Shown: piece by piece, positions 1 to 10,799 of the stretch
How the letters are laid out: every line of letters begins with the position of its first letter
Numbering within the stretch: the stretch's first letter is position 1
Origin: Acinetobacter ursingii DSM 16037 = CIP 107286
GTDB lineage: Bacteria; Pseudomonadota; Gammaproteobacteria; Pseudomonadales; Moraxellaceae
Direction: 5' to 3'
Length of the DNA: 64,000 bases
Assembly: GCF_000368825.1 (NCBI RefSeq)
Contig: NZ_KB849717.1
Coordinates: forward strand, 914,792 to 978,791
Notes under the pieces: model-generated
What the model was told of the DNA's origin: nothing
Seen by the model: only the letters and a program-made list of their open reading frames with translations
The model's database searches: none
Translations under genes and position numbers: made by a program

Positions 1-120
1 TTGTTGAAAAAGCGCGTCATAAATATGTAAAACTGCGCCGCCTGGATATCCAAAAACGTGTTCAACGCCCTCATCCGCAAGTGCGCGAACGAGCATTTCA
101 CCACCAGATAAAAGTTCCAA
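1..120 (-). CDS. ilvI: Acetolactate synthase large subunit, N-terminal 40 codons (partial)
   Basis: The minus strand encodes the amino end of the catalytic subunit of acetohydroxyacid synthase, the ThDP enzyme that starts isoleucine, valine and leucine synthesis. The visible peptide begins [19 protein letters not shown] and continues with the family motif GYPGGAV. The gene runs off the left edge, so the catalytic glutamate and the cofactor sites are not visible. The start is TTG (118-120), chosen because an AGGGTG ribosome binding site lies 7 bases upstream and because the GTG nearby is out of frame. The upstream region (312-403) holds a possible leader peptide and hairpins. Confidence 0.88.
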   Translation of the reverse strand, partial: MELLSGGEMLVRALADEGVEHVFGYPGGAVLHIYDALFQQ

Positions 121-311
121 CGTGATTCACCCTAGTCTTTTGCACCATTTATGGGAGACATAAATAGTGTGTCATTCATTTACTTTCTGCACTGTTATAG
201 CACACATACTTCCAAGTTTTTGCTGTAATAGGAAAAATTTCTAAACTGATCACCGTATAAGTTGTCTCAGCTTCATTAAAGAACTGTTGGGATAAACAGG
301 TCTTGAGCAAA

Positions 312-403
312 ATCACCCTCTCGGCTAGAGAGAATGTCCATTACATACCATGACATTATTCGAAGGGTGATCGAATAAAGGCATATAAAACTAAAGCGAA
401 CAT
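312..403 (-). promoter_or_regulatory. Possible ilvI leader: 15-aa peptide and alternative hairpins
   Basis: Within the 517-base gap between ilvI and the divergent DUF4124 gene, the minus strand holds a short ORF at 356-403 encoding MFALVLYAFIRSPFE, with Leu, Val, Leu and Ile among 15 residues. Its last codons overlap the arm ATCACCCT (364-371), which can pair with AGGGTGAT (312-319). That second arm also touches a small CTCTC/GAGAG hairpin (318-332). The arrangement resembles a branched-chain amino-acid attenuator. However, the peptide has no clear ribosome binding site and no strong T-tract terminator follows, so this is tentative. I see nothing else in 404-651. Confidence 0.3.
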
Positions 404-651
404 TTTTTATGTTTCAACTATTAAAGTCAAGGCGAAATGCTCGCTTTTTGCCGTTTATTTTTTGTGTGTATATTTTTAAACCAGATTACTTGAAGCTTAA
501 TCGATTTATTTACACCATTTATCGCAATTCCTCTTTTCATTTTTGTTCATTTACCGCAATTTAAAGCGTATGATTTACAATCAGCATTACTCAACTTTAT
601 TGACGTTTTTTTCGTTATAAAATCAGATTGTTATTAATGGACATTCAGGCT

Positions 652-1023
652 ATGAGCAAATATATAGTGTATCGTTCTAAGGTATTTTTTTTAGCACAAA
701 GCGCGCTAATGGCTAGTCTGATGCTATTTGCCACTCAGAATCATGCTGAACAATATTACAAATGGGTGGATAGCAAAGGTTCGACGCACTACACCACTAC
801 ACCACCACCCAAAGGTTCAAAAAAACAAGGACAAGTTAATACTTATGGGCATACTTCACGCCCTACACAAAATAATCCAGCTCATCCAGAGCAAACTCAG
901 CCAAATACAGAAAATGGCAATAAAAATCAGTCATCAACACCTGCGCCTAACCCACCTCAGGTAATGCCAAAATCTGAACAAACCGCACCAAGCGCTGCTC
1001 CAGCGACAAATCGTGCAGTTTAA
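652..1023 (+). CDS. Secreted DUF4124-domain protein
   Basis: The protein has about 123 residues. A signal peptide ends near ATQNHA|EQ, followed directly by a DUF4124-type segment (YYKWVDSKGSTHYTTTPP). The remaining C-terminal two thirds is low-complexity, rich in Pro, Gln, Asn and Thr, and probably disordered in the periplasm. The function of DUF4124 is unknown; such proteins are short periplasmic proteins of proteobacteria. Possible starts are TTG 628, ATG 637 and ATG 652. I prefer 652 because it gives a normal signal peptide (MSKYIVYRSKVFFL), although its ribosome binding site is weak. A strong terminator at 1053-1083 separates it from leuS. Confidence 0.7.
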   Translation: MSKYIVYRSKVFFLAQSALMASLMLFATQNHAEQYYKWVDSKGSTHYTTTPPPKGSKKQGQVNTYGHTSRPTQNNPAHPEQTQPNTENGNKNQSSTPAPNPPQVMPKSEQTAPSAAPATNRAV

Positions 1024-1052
1024 ATGACCTCACTCAAATCAAACATAAATCT

Positions 1053-1083
1053 CAGATCTGGATAGATTCCAGATCTGTTTTTT
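1053..1083 (+). terminator. Rho-independent terminator after the DUF4124 gene
   Basis: Perfect 9-bp stem CAGATCTGG (1053-1061) / CCAGATCTG (1069-1077) with a 7-base loop, followed by six T residues. Confidence 0.9.
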
Positions 1084-1161
1084 ATATTGTGTATAAAATC
1101 CCTTGTACAACATGCGCTTTTTTTTTGATTTTGCGCTATGCTGTGCAGCAATATTTTTTAA

Positions 1162-3825
<2,664 letters not shown>

Positions 3826-3838
3826 TTTCCTGCTTAAA

Positions 3839-3912
3839 TCCCCTTTGCTTTTAAGAGAGGGTTAGGGAGAGGTCATTCCCCCTCATCTTAACCTTCTCTC
3901 TAAGGGAGAAGG
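3839..3912 (+). repeat. Intergenic palindromic repeat (copy 1)
   Basis: This is a purine/pyrimidine-rich imperfect palindrome between leuS and lptE. It contains a tight hairpin CCTTCTCTC-TAA-GGGAGAAGG (3892-3912), preceded by a diverged GAGAGGGTTAGGGAGAGG unit. Related hairpins occur at 32811-32850, 34331-34369 and 42101-42135, which suggests a dispersed REP-like family. Confidence 0.5.
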
Positions 3913-3941
3913 AACTTGAGTAGAATAAACAAAACCCAAAC

Positions 3942-3968
3942 AAAGCCCGTTGTCATTCAATGGGCTTT
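3942..3968 (+). terminator. Hairpin, possible leuS terminator
   Basis: Stem AAAGCCCGTTG (3942-3952) / CAATGGGCTTT (3958-3968) with one G-T pair and a 5-base loop. The T tract after it is weak, so termination efficiency is uncertain. Confidence 0.5.
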
Positions 3969-4038
3969 GAATCTAAAATGTTGTGAATTTTAAAAAATTA
4001 ATGATTCCAAGTATTTTGGAATCCCATGAGGACAAAGC

Positions 4039-4566
4039 ATGCATTTAGTTCAACGTGTTGCAGCAGTTGTATTAACTTTAGGTCTAAGTGCAGGCTTGGC
4101 GGGCTGTGGTGGTTTTCATTTAAAAGGAACTAATCCAACTGCCGCACCATTGGCTTATCAAAGGCTCAATCTTGCTTTGCCTAAAAATACCGACGAATTG
4201 GAAAAACAGCTGAGTGTTTATTTGGCTGCCAGTGGTGTTCAACTGAGTAATGCCAACGATGCCTATACGCTGCGTGTGCTTGATTATACACCGCGTCGTC
4301 AACTCCTTAATGGAAAACTCACCGAAGTTTTATTACGCTTAACTGTCACTTTTCAGATCGAAGATCATCAAGGCAATCCGATTACTGCGCCACGCACTTT
4401 AACCGCAGCGCGTAGTTATCAATATGATTTAGCGACGGTTAACACCGAAAATCAGGAAGAGACTTATCTGGATCGTATTGTGATTGATGATATTGCTCAG
4501 CAGATTGCGCGTCAGATTTCTGCCAACCGTTTACCGAAAGTTACGCCACAAAGTACATCTAACTAA
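4039..4566 (+). CDS. lptE: LPS-assembly lipoprotein LptE
   Basis: LptE is the outer-membrane lipoprotein that plugs the LptD barrel and helps place lipopolysaccharide or lipooligosaccharide on the cell surface. The 175-residue protein has a lipoprotein signal peptide with lipobox LAGC (mature Cys about residue 23), followed by GGFHLKG, the usual start of mature LptE. The compact mixed fold fits the family, including YTLRVLDYTPRRQLL. GAGGA precedes the ATG with good spacing. holA follows after 23 bases; the leuS-lptE-holA order is classical and supports the call. Confidence 0.93.
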   Translation: MHLVQRVAAVVLTLGLSAGLAGCGGFHLKGTNPTAAPLAYQRLNLALPKNTDELEKQLSVYLAASGVQLSNANDAYTLRVLDYTPRRQLLNGKLTEVLLRLTVTFQIEDHQGNPITAPRTLTAARSYQYDLATVNTENQEETYLDRIVIDDIAQQIARQISANRLPKVTPQSTSN

Positions 4567-4589
4567 ATGTATTTTTGTGTTGATCGATT

Positions 4590-5579
4590 ATGAAACTGGA
4601 CTATTTACAAGCGTTAAAACGTGCCCCAGAAGCGCGTGGCGCATGGATTTTGCACGGCCAAGAACCTTTGCTTGAGCAAAATTTACTGGATCATTTTCGT
4701 AAAAGCTGGCAGCAACAAAACATTGAACGCCAGCGTTATGACATCAGCAGTGTCAATGACTGGAAAAACGTTTTTAATGCATTAAATAGTCTTTCTTTAT
4801 TTTCACAGCAACTTGCCATTGAAGTACATGGCAACATCAAACCTGATGCCAATGGACTCAAACAGCTCAAAAGTTATTTACAACATAATGAGTCCAATCT
4901 CTTACTGATTGTTTTACCGAAACAAGATAGTTCAAGCTTAAAGTCGGCATTTTTTCAAACGGTTGAAGCCAATGGTGTGGTGGTTGCTTTAACAGCCTCC
5001 TACCCTCAAGATCGTCAGCGTATTTTAACAATTGAAGCTGAGAAATTGGGAATTCAACTGGATTCAGATGCATGGGCATGGCTCATGCAGCATCATGAGC
5101 ATAATTTATTAGCTGCAAAAAATAGTTTGATGCGGGTAAATGATACATTTCCTGAGCATTCTCTGATTCAAATTGAACAGCTTTATGCCTGTTTACAAGA
5201 TCAATCTCGCTATACTACTTATGATTTAAGTGATGCTTTACTTGAAGGCAATCTGCCACAATCCATTAAAATTTTTCAATATCTAGTTGCTTCTGGCGAA
5301 CCACATAGTTTGATCTTGTGGACACTCAGTAAAGAAATGCGGCTCTTAATGCAGTTATTTGAACAGCCGCAAAATGCCTTACAATTGGGAATTTGGAAAA
5401 CCAAAGTTTCTCTCTATCAACAAGCACTACCCCGTTTACATCCACAACAGTTTTTAAACTGGCCTAGCTTGTTATTAAAAGTCGATGCGTCTATCAAAGG
5501 CATGTCTAAAGAAAATCCCGAACATTTGATTCAGCAAGGGATTGCGGAGCTCTGTGGAAAAACCTTGTTTCTCGTTTAA
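4590..5579 (+). CDS. holA: DNA polymerase III subunit delta
   Basis: HolA is the delta subunit of the clamp-loader complex; it opens the beta sliding clamp during replication. The 329-residue length is normal. The N-terminus MKLDYLQALKRAPEARGAW and the segment WILHGQEPLLEQ match the delta-subunit fold start. The motif LEGNLPQSIKIFQYLVASGE is typical of the middle of the protein. As usual for delta, there is no functional Walker A. It is probably cotranscribed with lptE. Confidence 0.94.
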   Translation: MKLDYLQALKRAPEARGAWILHGQEPLLEQNLLDHFRKSWQQQNIERQRYDISSVNDWKNVFNALNSLSLFSQQLAIEVHGNIKPDANGLKQLKSYLQHNESNLLLIVLPKQDSSSLKSAFFQTVEANGVVVALTASYPQDRQRILTIEAEKLGIQLDSDAWAWLMQHHEHNLLAAKNSLMRVNDTFPEHSLIQIEQLYACLQDQSRYTTYDLSDALLEGNLPQSIKIFQYLVASGEPHSLILWTLSKEMRLLMQLFEQPQNALQLGIWKTKVSLYQQALPRLHPQQFLNWPSLLLKVDASIKGMSKENPEHLIQQGIAELCGKTLFLV

Positions 5580-5681
5580 GACTATTCCGTACTATTGCAT
5601 TAAATCAATAAAAATATTCACGTTTTATCCTTAATTCACTTTTATACTAGTGCCAAATTACGTCGAACTCCAGATATTGCT

Positions 5682-7034
5682 ATGCCAAAAATAAAAGCCT
5701 CTAAAATGATCATTGCGGTGGTGTGTGTCGCGATTATTGCTGCACTCGCATGGACTTTTCTCAAACCCAAACAACAACAGCCGCAGTATATTACTGAAAC
5801 GGTTTCACGCGGTGATCTGGAAAATACTGTACTGGCGACAGGTACACTGGATGCCACGCGCCTGATTAGTGTCGGTGCGCAGGTGTCTGGTCAGGTCAAA
5901 AAAATGTATGTGCAATTGGGAGATGAAGTCAAACAAGGGCAACTTATTGCACAAATTGACTCGACTACTCAGGAAAATAGTTTAAAAACCGCCGATGCCA
6001 ATATCAAAAATTTAGAAGCGCAGCGCTTACAACAACAAGCGAACCTGAATGAAAAGCAACTGGAATATCGTCGACAACAACAAATGTATGCACAGGATGC
6101 CACCTCGAAAGCCGAGTTAGAGTCAGCAGAAGCTGCTTATAAAACAGCACAGGCACAAATTAAAGCATTCGATGCCCAGATTGAATCGGCTAAAGTAACT
6201 CGTTCCACAGCTCAGACCAATATTGGTTATACCCGAATTGTTGCGCCAACAGATGGTACAGTGGTTGCGATCGTGACCGAAGAAGGTCAAACCGTAAACG
6301 CCAATCAGTCTGCACCAACCATTGTTAAAATTGCCAAACTGCAAAATATGACCATCAAGGCACAAGTCAGTGAAGCAGACATTATGAAAGTGGAAAAAGG
6401 TCAGCAGGTTTATTTCACGACATTGGGTGATGATAAAAAACGTTATGCAACCTTACGTCAGATTGAACCCGCGCCAGACTCTATTTCGAGTGAATCGAGC
6501 AATTCATCGAGTTCCTCAAGCTCAACCAGTAGCAGTGCCATTTACTATAATGCTTTATTTGATGTACCCAATGAAGATGGTAAATTGCGTATTGATATGA
6601 CGGCTCAGGTTTATATCGTACTGGATTCGGTGAAAAATGCTTTATTGGTGCCTTCTTCTGCACTATCCAGTCGACCAACAGGCGCACAGAATCGTACAGC
6701 CCGCACTCAAACTGCGGGAGCTTCAACACCAAATGCAGAACATAAACAACGTGATAAAGACAAAAACACTCCAAGTTTTGAACGCTTGAATTTAAACGCT
6801 GAACAGAAACAGGCAGTTACAGAGGGTAAAGCCAGCTTAAGTGTGGTTCGTATTTTACAAGCAGATGGCTCTGCTCAACCGAAACAAGTGCTGATTGGTA
6901 TTAATAACCGTGTCAATGCTCAAGTCCTTGCAGGCTTAAAACAAGGTGATCAGGTCATTATTGCCGATAGCGCTGATACTTCAGCCGCTTCAGCCAATAG
7001 TGGTAATCGTCGTCGTGGACCTATGGGAATGTAA
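5682..7034 (+). CDS. macA: MacA-type periplasmic adaptor of a macrolide/peptide exporter
   Basis: This is an inner-membrane-anchored membrane-fusion protein that links the MacB ATPase to an outer-membrane channel. One N-terminal transmembrane segment (about residues 8-27) precedes a lipoyl-like half motif ([20 protein letters not shown]), a coiled-coil hairpin rich in Gln and Ala, the second lipoyl half and a beta-barrel domain. At 450 residues it is longer than E. coli MacA (about 371). The extra length comes from a serine-rich run (about residues 267-286) and a charged or polar insert in the C-terminal membrane-proximal domain. macB starts 2 bases after its stop. Confidence 0.9.
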   Translation: MPKIKASKMIIAVVCVAIIAALAWTFLKPKQQQPQYITETVSRGDLENTVLATGTLDATRLISVGAQVSGQVKKMYVQLGDEVKQGQLIAQIDSTTQENSLKTADANIKNLEAQRLQQQANLNEKQLEYRRQQQMYAQDATSKAELESAEAAYKTAQAQIKAFDAQIESAKVTRSTAQTNIGYTRIVAPTDGTVVAIVTEEGQTVNANQSAPTIVKIAKLQNMTIKAQVSEADIMKVEKGQQVYFTTLGDDKKRYATLRQIEPAPDSISSESSNSSSSSSSTSSSAIYYNALFDVPNEDGKLRIDMTAQVYIVLDSVKNALLVPSSALSSRPTGAQNRTARTQTAGASTPNAEHKQRDKDKNTPSFERLNLNAEQKQAVTEGKASLSVVRILQADGSAQPKQVLIGINNRVNAQVLAGLKQGDQVIIADSADTSAASANSGNRRRGPMGM

Positions 7035-7036
7035 GC

Positions 7037-9028
7037 ATGACTCAACAAGCTTTGCTTGAAGTCAGCAATCTGGTACGAGAGTTCCCTGCTGGCGATAGCA
7101 CCGTTCAAATTTTAAAAGACATCAACCTTACGATTTATGAAGGTGAATTAGTTGCCATTGTCGGTCAATCAGGCTCTGGCAAATCAACCTTAATGAATAT
7201 TTTAGGTTGTCTGGATCGACCAACCAGTGGTAGCTATAAAGTCAGTGGACAGGAAACAGGGAAACTCGAACCTGATGATCTGGCAAAGTTACGCCGTGAA
7301 TATTTTGGTTTTATTTTCCAGCGTTACCATCTACTGGGCGATTTAACGGCTGAGGATAATGTCGAAGTGCCTGCCGTGTACGCAGGTGTCAATCCTACAG
7401 AACGAAAACAACGTGCCACCGCTTTACTCACAGAACTGGGCTTAGGCAGTAAAACCCAAAATCGTCCAAGTCAATTATCTGGTGGTCAACAGCAACGGGT
7501 TTCTATTGCTCGCGCCTTGATGAATGGTGGTGATGTCATCCTTGCCGATGAACCCACTGGTGCGCTTGATTCACATAGCGGTGTTGAAGTGATGCGGATT
7601 TTACGCGAACTCAATGCGGCGGGTCATACTGTCATTATTGTCACCCATGACATGCAAATCGCCAAAAATGCCACACGAATTATTGAAATCAGTGATGGTG
7701 AAATTGTTACGGATCGAGCCAACGTACCGGAGTATGAAACTGAATTAAATTCTGATCCAGATGCAGCACCTGCGCTTGCCAATAAACAAGCTAAAGGCAA
7801 AAGTGTTTCAGCCTTACGTTCTGCACTGGATCGACTTTCAGAAGCATTCCAAATGGCATTATTGTCCATGAATGCACATCGTATGCGTACTTTTTTGACC
7901 ATGCTCGGCATTATCATCGGGATCGCATCCGTGGTCACAGTGGTTGCTCTGGGCAACGGTTCGCAAAAGCAAATTCTGGAAAATATTAGTAGTTTGGGCA
8001 CCAATACCATTACTGTGTTTCAGGGGCGCGGTTTTGGTGATAACTCTAAAACAGCTAATTTTAAAACACTGGTTCCCGCCGATGCAGAGGCCTTGGCGAC
8101 ACAGCCTTATGTGAGTGCGGTCACGCCGATGGTCAGCACCTCAAAGACCATTCGTTATCAGGAAAATGAAGCCAATGCGACCATTAATGGTGTGGGCAAT
8201 GACTATTTTGATGTAAAAGGCTTAACTTTTAAAGATGGGCAAAGCTTTGATGGGCGTAGTGTGCGTGATCGTACGCAAGATGTCGTGATTGATACCAATA
8301 CCCAAAAACAATTTTTTGCCGATGGCAGCAATCCGATTGGGCAAGTGGTGTTACTTGGAAGTGTACCTGCACGTATTATTGGAATTGTAGAACCGCAAAC
8401 CAGTGCAATGGGCTCAGATGATACGCTAAACGTGTATATGCCCTACACCACAGTCATGAGTCGTATGTTAGGTCAAGCCAATGTGCGTAATATCATTGTG
8501 CGGATTAATGATCAGTATTCCACCAATGCAGCGGAAAATGCCATTGTGAACTTATTGACCTTAAGACATGGTCAACAAGATATTTTCACCATGAACAGTG
8601 ACAGTATCCGCCAAACCATTGAAAAAACTACCAGCACCATGACCTTGCTTGTGTCTGCGATTGCCGTGATTTCACTGGTGGTCGGAGGAATCGGCGTGAT
8701 GAATATTATGCTGGTATCCGTGACAGAGCGTACTCAGGAAATCGGGGTTCGTATGGCAGTTGGTGCGCGACAAAGTGATATTTTGCAACAGTTTTTAATT
8801 GAAGCAATTTTGGTGTGTTTAATTGGCGGTGTACTCGGTGTGCTGTTGTCACTGGGTTTAGGACAACTGATTAATAAAGTCGCCGCAGGAAACTTTGCTG
8901 TTGCCTATTCGACCACCTCGATTATTGCAGCATTTGTATGTTCTACCCTCATTGGTGTGGTTTTTGGATTTTTACCGGCAAAGAATGCCGCAAAACTCGA
9001 CCCTGTTGCAGCGTTGGCACGAGAATAA
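7037..9028 (+). CDS. macB: MacB-type ABC exporter (ATPase-permease fusion)
   Basis: The protein has 663 residues. An N-terminal ABC ATPase carries Walker [10 protein letters not shown] (about 43-51), signature [10 protein letters not shown] and Walker [14 protein letters not shown] first transmembrane helix follows (about 283-305), then a large periplasmic MacB core domain, and three C-terminal helices of the FtsX-like permease domain ([13 protein letters not shown] motif). MacB drives periplasmic substrates such as macrolides, peptides or lipids through a TolC-type duct by mechanotransmission. It sits between its adaptor and its own outer-membrane factor, so the tripartite pump is complete in one operon. 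The real substrate cannot be read from sequence. Confidence 0.95.
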   Translation: MTQQALLEVSNLVREFPAGDSTVQILKDINLTIYEGELVAIVGQSGSGKSTLMNILGCLDRPTSGSYKVSGQETGKLEPDDLAKLRREYFGFIFQRYHLLGDLTAEDNVEVPAVYAGVNPTERKQRATALLTELGLGSKTQNRPSQLSGGQQQRVSIARALMNGGDVILADEPTGALDSHSGVEVMRILRELNAAGHTVIIVTHDMQIAKNATRIIEISDGEIVTDRANVPEYETELNSDPDAAPALANKQAKGKSVSALRSALDRLSEAFQMALLSMNAHRMRTFLTMLGIIIGIASVVTVVALGNGSQKQILENISSLGTNTITVFQGRGFGDNSKTANFKTLVPADAEALATQPYVSAVTPMVSTSKTIRYQENEANATINGVGNDYFDVKGLTFKDGQSFDGRSVRDRTQDVVIDTNTQKQFFADGSNPIGQVVLLGSVPARIIGIVEPQTSAMGSDDTLNVYMPYTTVMSRMLGQANVRNIIVRINDQYSTNAAENAIVNLLTLRHGQQDIFTMNSDSIRQTIEKTTSTMTLLVSAIAVISLVVGGIGVMNIMLVSVTERTQEIGVRMAVGARQSDILQQFLIEAILVCLIGGVLGVLLSLGLGQLINKVAAGNFAVAYSTTSIIAAFVCSTLIGVVFGFLPAKNAAKLDPVAALARE

Positions 9029-9039
9029 TAGGAAGCATT

Positions 9040-10443
9040 ATGTCATTATCTAAATTAACCCCGTTATGTGCTCTCATCATTGCTTCATCTACCCTCGTTG
9101 GTTGTGCTGCTGTTGTTAAAACGCCCTATCAGACACCGACCGTGCAAACGCCACAACAGTTTCAATATGATCAAACTGCTAAAAATACAACTTTTGACCG
9201 TTATGCAGATCATTGGTGGACGTTGTTTGGTGATCCACAATTGAATCAACTGATCGATCAAGTCATTGCCAAAAACACGGACTTGGCTGTTGCTGGAATT
9301 GCAATCCAACAGGCCCGTTTAAAAGCCGGTTTAGCAGCCGATCAACAAGGCCCACGCGTCAGTTCAGGGGTTTCTGCCGGACATCGAATTGATCTCAACT
9401 CAGGTGATGACAGCTCACAAGGTTTATCTTTAAGTGCAGGTGTCAGCTATGAACTAGATCTATTTGGTAAATTGGCACGTCAGACGGAAGCCTCAAAATG
9501 GGAAGCTTTAGCCACTGAACAAGATTTACAGGCGACCGCGCAAACTTTGATTGGAACAACTGCAAAACTCTACTGGCAACTGGCTTATCTGAATGAAAGC
9601 CTAGCAACGGCGAAACAAAGTCTGGCAACTTCTGAGAAACTGTATAGTTTAGTGAATAGCCAATATAAAGCTGGCGCTGTTTCAGGTTTAGATCTGACTC
9701 AAGCCGAGCAATCGGTACAAAGTCAAAAAGCCAATTTAAGTCAAATCCAGCAAAGTCTGGTCGAAACCCGTACTGCCATCGCCGTGTTACTTCATATTCC
9801 TGTACAACAGTTAAATTTACAAGAACCACAACGTCTGCCTCAAGTCAGCTTACCGCAGATTGCAGCAGGATTACCCGCGGATATATTATCGCGCCGTCCT
9901 GATTTAAGAGCATCAGAACTACGCCTACGCGAAAGTTTAGCAAACAAAGATGCCACCACTGCGAGTTATTATCCCTCTATCAATTTAACTGGAAATCTGG
10001 GTTCGAGTAGCACCTCTTTGACTGAGTTAATCAAAAACCCTGCCCTGACTTTAGGTGCTAGTTTGAGCTTACCTTTTTTGCAATATAATGATATGAAAAA
10101 GAATATTGCAATTAGTCAGTTGGATTATGAAAAAGCCATTATTCAATATCGTCAGACTTTGTATCAGGCATTTGCCGATGTTGAAAATTCTCTTTCGGCA
10201 CGTACTGAGTTAAATCAACAAGTCCAATTACAACAACGTAATCTGGAACTGGCTGAAAAAGCCGAGCGTTTAACTGACGTCCGTTATCGCAATGGTGCTG
10301 TAGCGTTGAAAAACTTACTGGATCAACAAGAAACGACACGTGCAGCAAGATTAAGTTTAGTCAATACCAAACAGAATCAATACAATGCTTATGTCACTTT
10401 GATGCAAGCATTGGGTGGTTCGCCGATATCACAATTACCTTGA
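9040..10443 (+). CDS. TolC/NodT-type outer-membrane efflux lipoprotein
   Basis: This is the outer-membrane factor of the MacAB pump. The start ATG at 9040 is preceded by AGGAAG and gives a lipoprotein signal peptide with lipobox LVGC. A longer reading beginning at 8938 lies inside macB and is rejected. The mature protein (about 467 residues with signal) has the two repeated outer-membrane efflux domains of the NodT/OprM branch, including ADHWWTLFGDPQLNQLI, YELDLFGKL and the LPADILSRRPDLRASELRL segment. It closes the operon, and a terminator follows directly. Confidence 0.92.
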   Translation: MSLSKLTPLCALIIASSTLVGCAAVVKTPYQTPTVQTPQQFQYDQTAKNTTFDRYADHWWTLFGDPQLNQLIDQVIAKNTDLAVAGIAIQQARLKAGLAADQQGPRVSSGVSAGHRIDLNSGDDSSQGLSLSAGVSYELDLFGKLARQTEASKWEALATEQDLQATAQTLIGTTAKLYWQLAYLNESLATAKQSLATSEKLYSLVNSQYKAGAVSGLDLTQAEQSVQSQKANLSQIQQSLVETRTAIAVLLHIPVQQLNLQEPQRLPQVSLPQIAAGLPADILSRRPDLRASELRLRESLANKDATTASYYPSINLTGNLGSSSTSLTELIKNPALTLGASLSLPFLQYNDMKKNIAISQLDYEKAIIQYRQTLYQAFADVENSLSARTELNQQVQLQQRNLELAEKAERLTDVRYRNGAVALKNLLDQQETTRAARLSLVNTKQNQYNAYVTLMQALGGSPISQLP

Positions 10444-10449
10444 AGTAAA

Positions 10450-10474
10450 AAGCCACTTCGGTGGCTTGTTTTTT
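10450..10474 (+). terminator. Terminator of the macAB operon
   Basis: Stem AAGCCAC (10450-10456), TTCG tetraloop, GTGGCTT (10461-10467), then a T run (10469-10474). The following stretch to 10725 shows no gene. Confidence 0.93.
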
Positions 10475-10725
10475 CTGATCAATTAATCTTCTGGATAGGA
10501 ATCTTGATCTTTTAGCTTATTAGGATATTTCATTGCACTCATCTAAACAGCTTCATCCGTTAAAAATTCATTATAAAAAATCCTGTTCTTTTGAATATTC
10601 AAAACCTCATTTTTCAAATATTTACTCAGATAATTCACCAAAAATATCATCAGATTTTTGGAAATTAAAATAGATCACCTCAATCAATTTGCGATCCTTG
10701 TTATGATCAGCACCTTATACATACA

Positions 10726-10757
10726 AAAAATCGAGTGAATGACTCAACTCGATTTTT
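10726..10757 (-). terminator. Terminator of the siderophore operon
   Basis: Perfect 11-bp stem AAAAATCGAGT (10726-10736) / ACTCGATTTTT (10747-10757) with a 10-base loop. In the minus direction it ends in a T run and lies 43 bases beyond the receptor stop codon; it is symmetric enough to work both ways. Confidence 0.88.
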
Positions 10758-10799
10758 CATTAAAACTTTAGACATTAAATTTTAATGTCTTAAAATCTT

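Noticed and set aside
8938..9039. N-terminal extension of the outer-membrane efflux gene
   Set aside because: It lies inside macB in another frame and would hide the lipoprotein signal; ATG 9040 has a good AGGAAG site.
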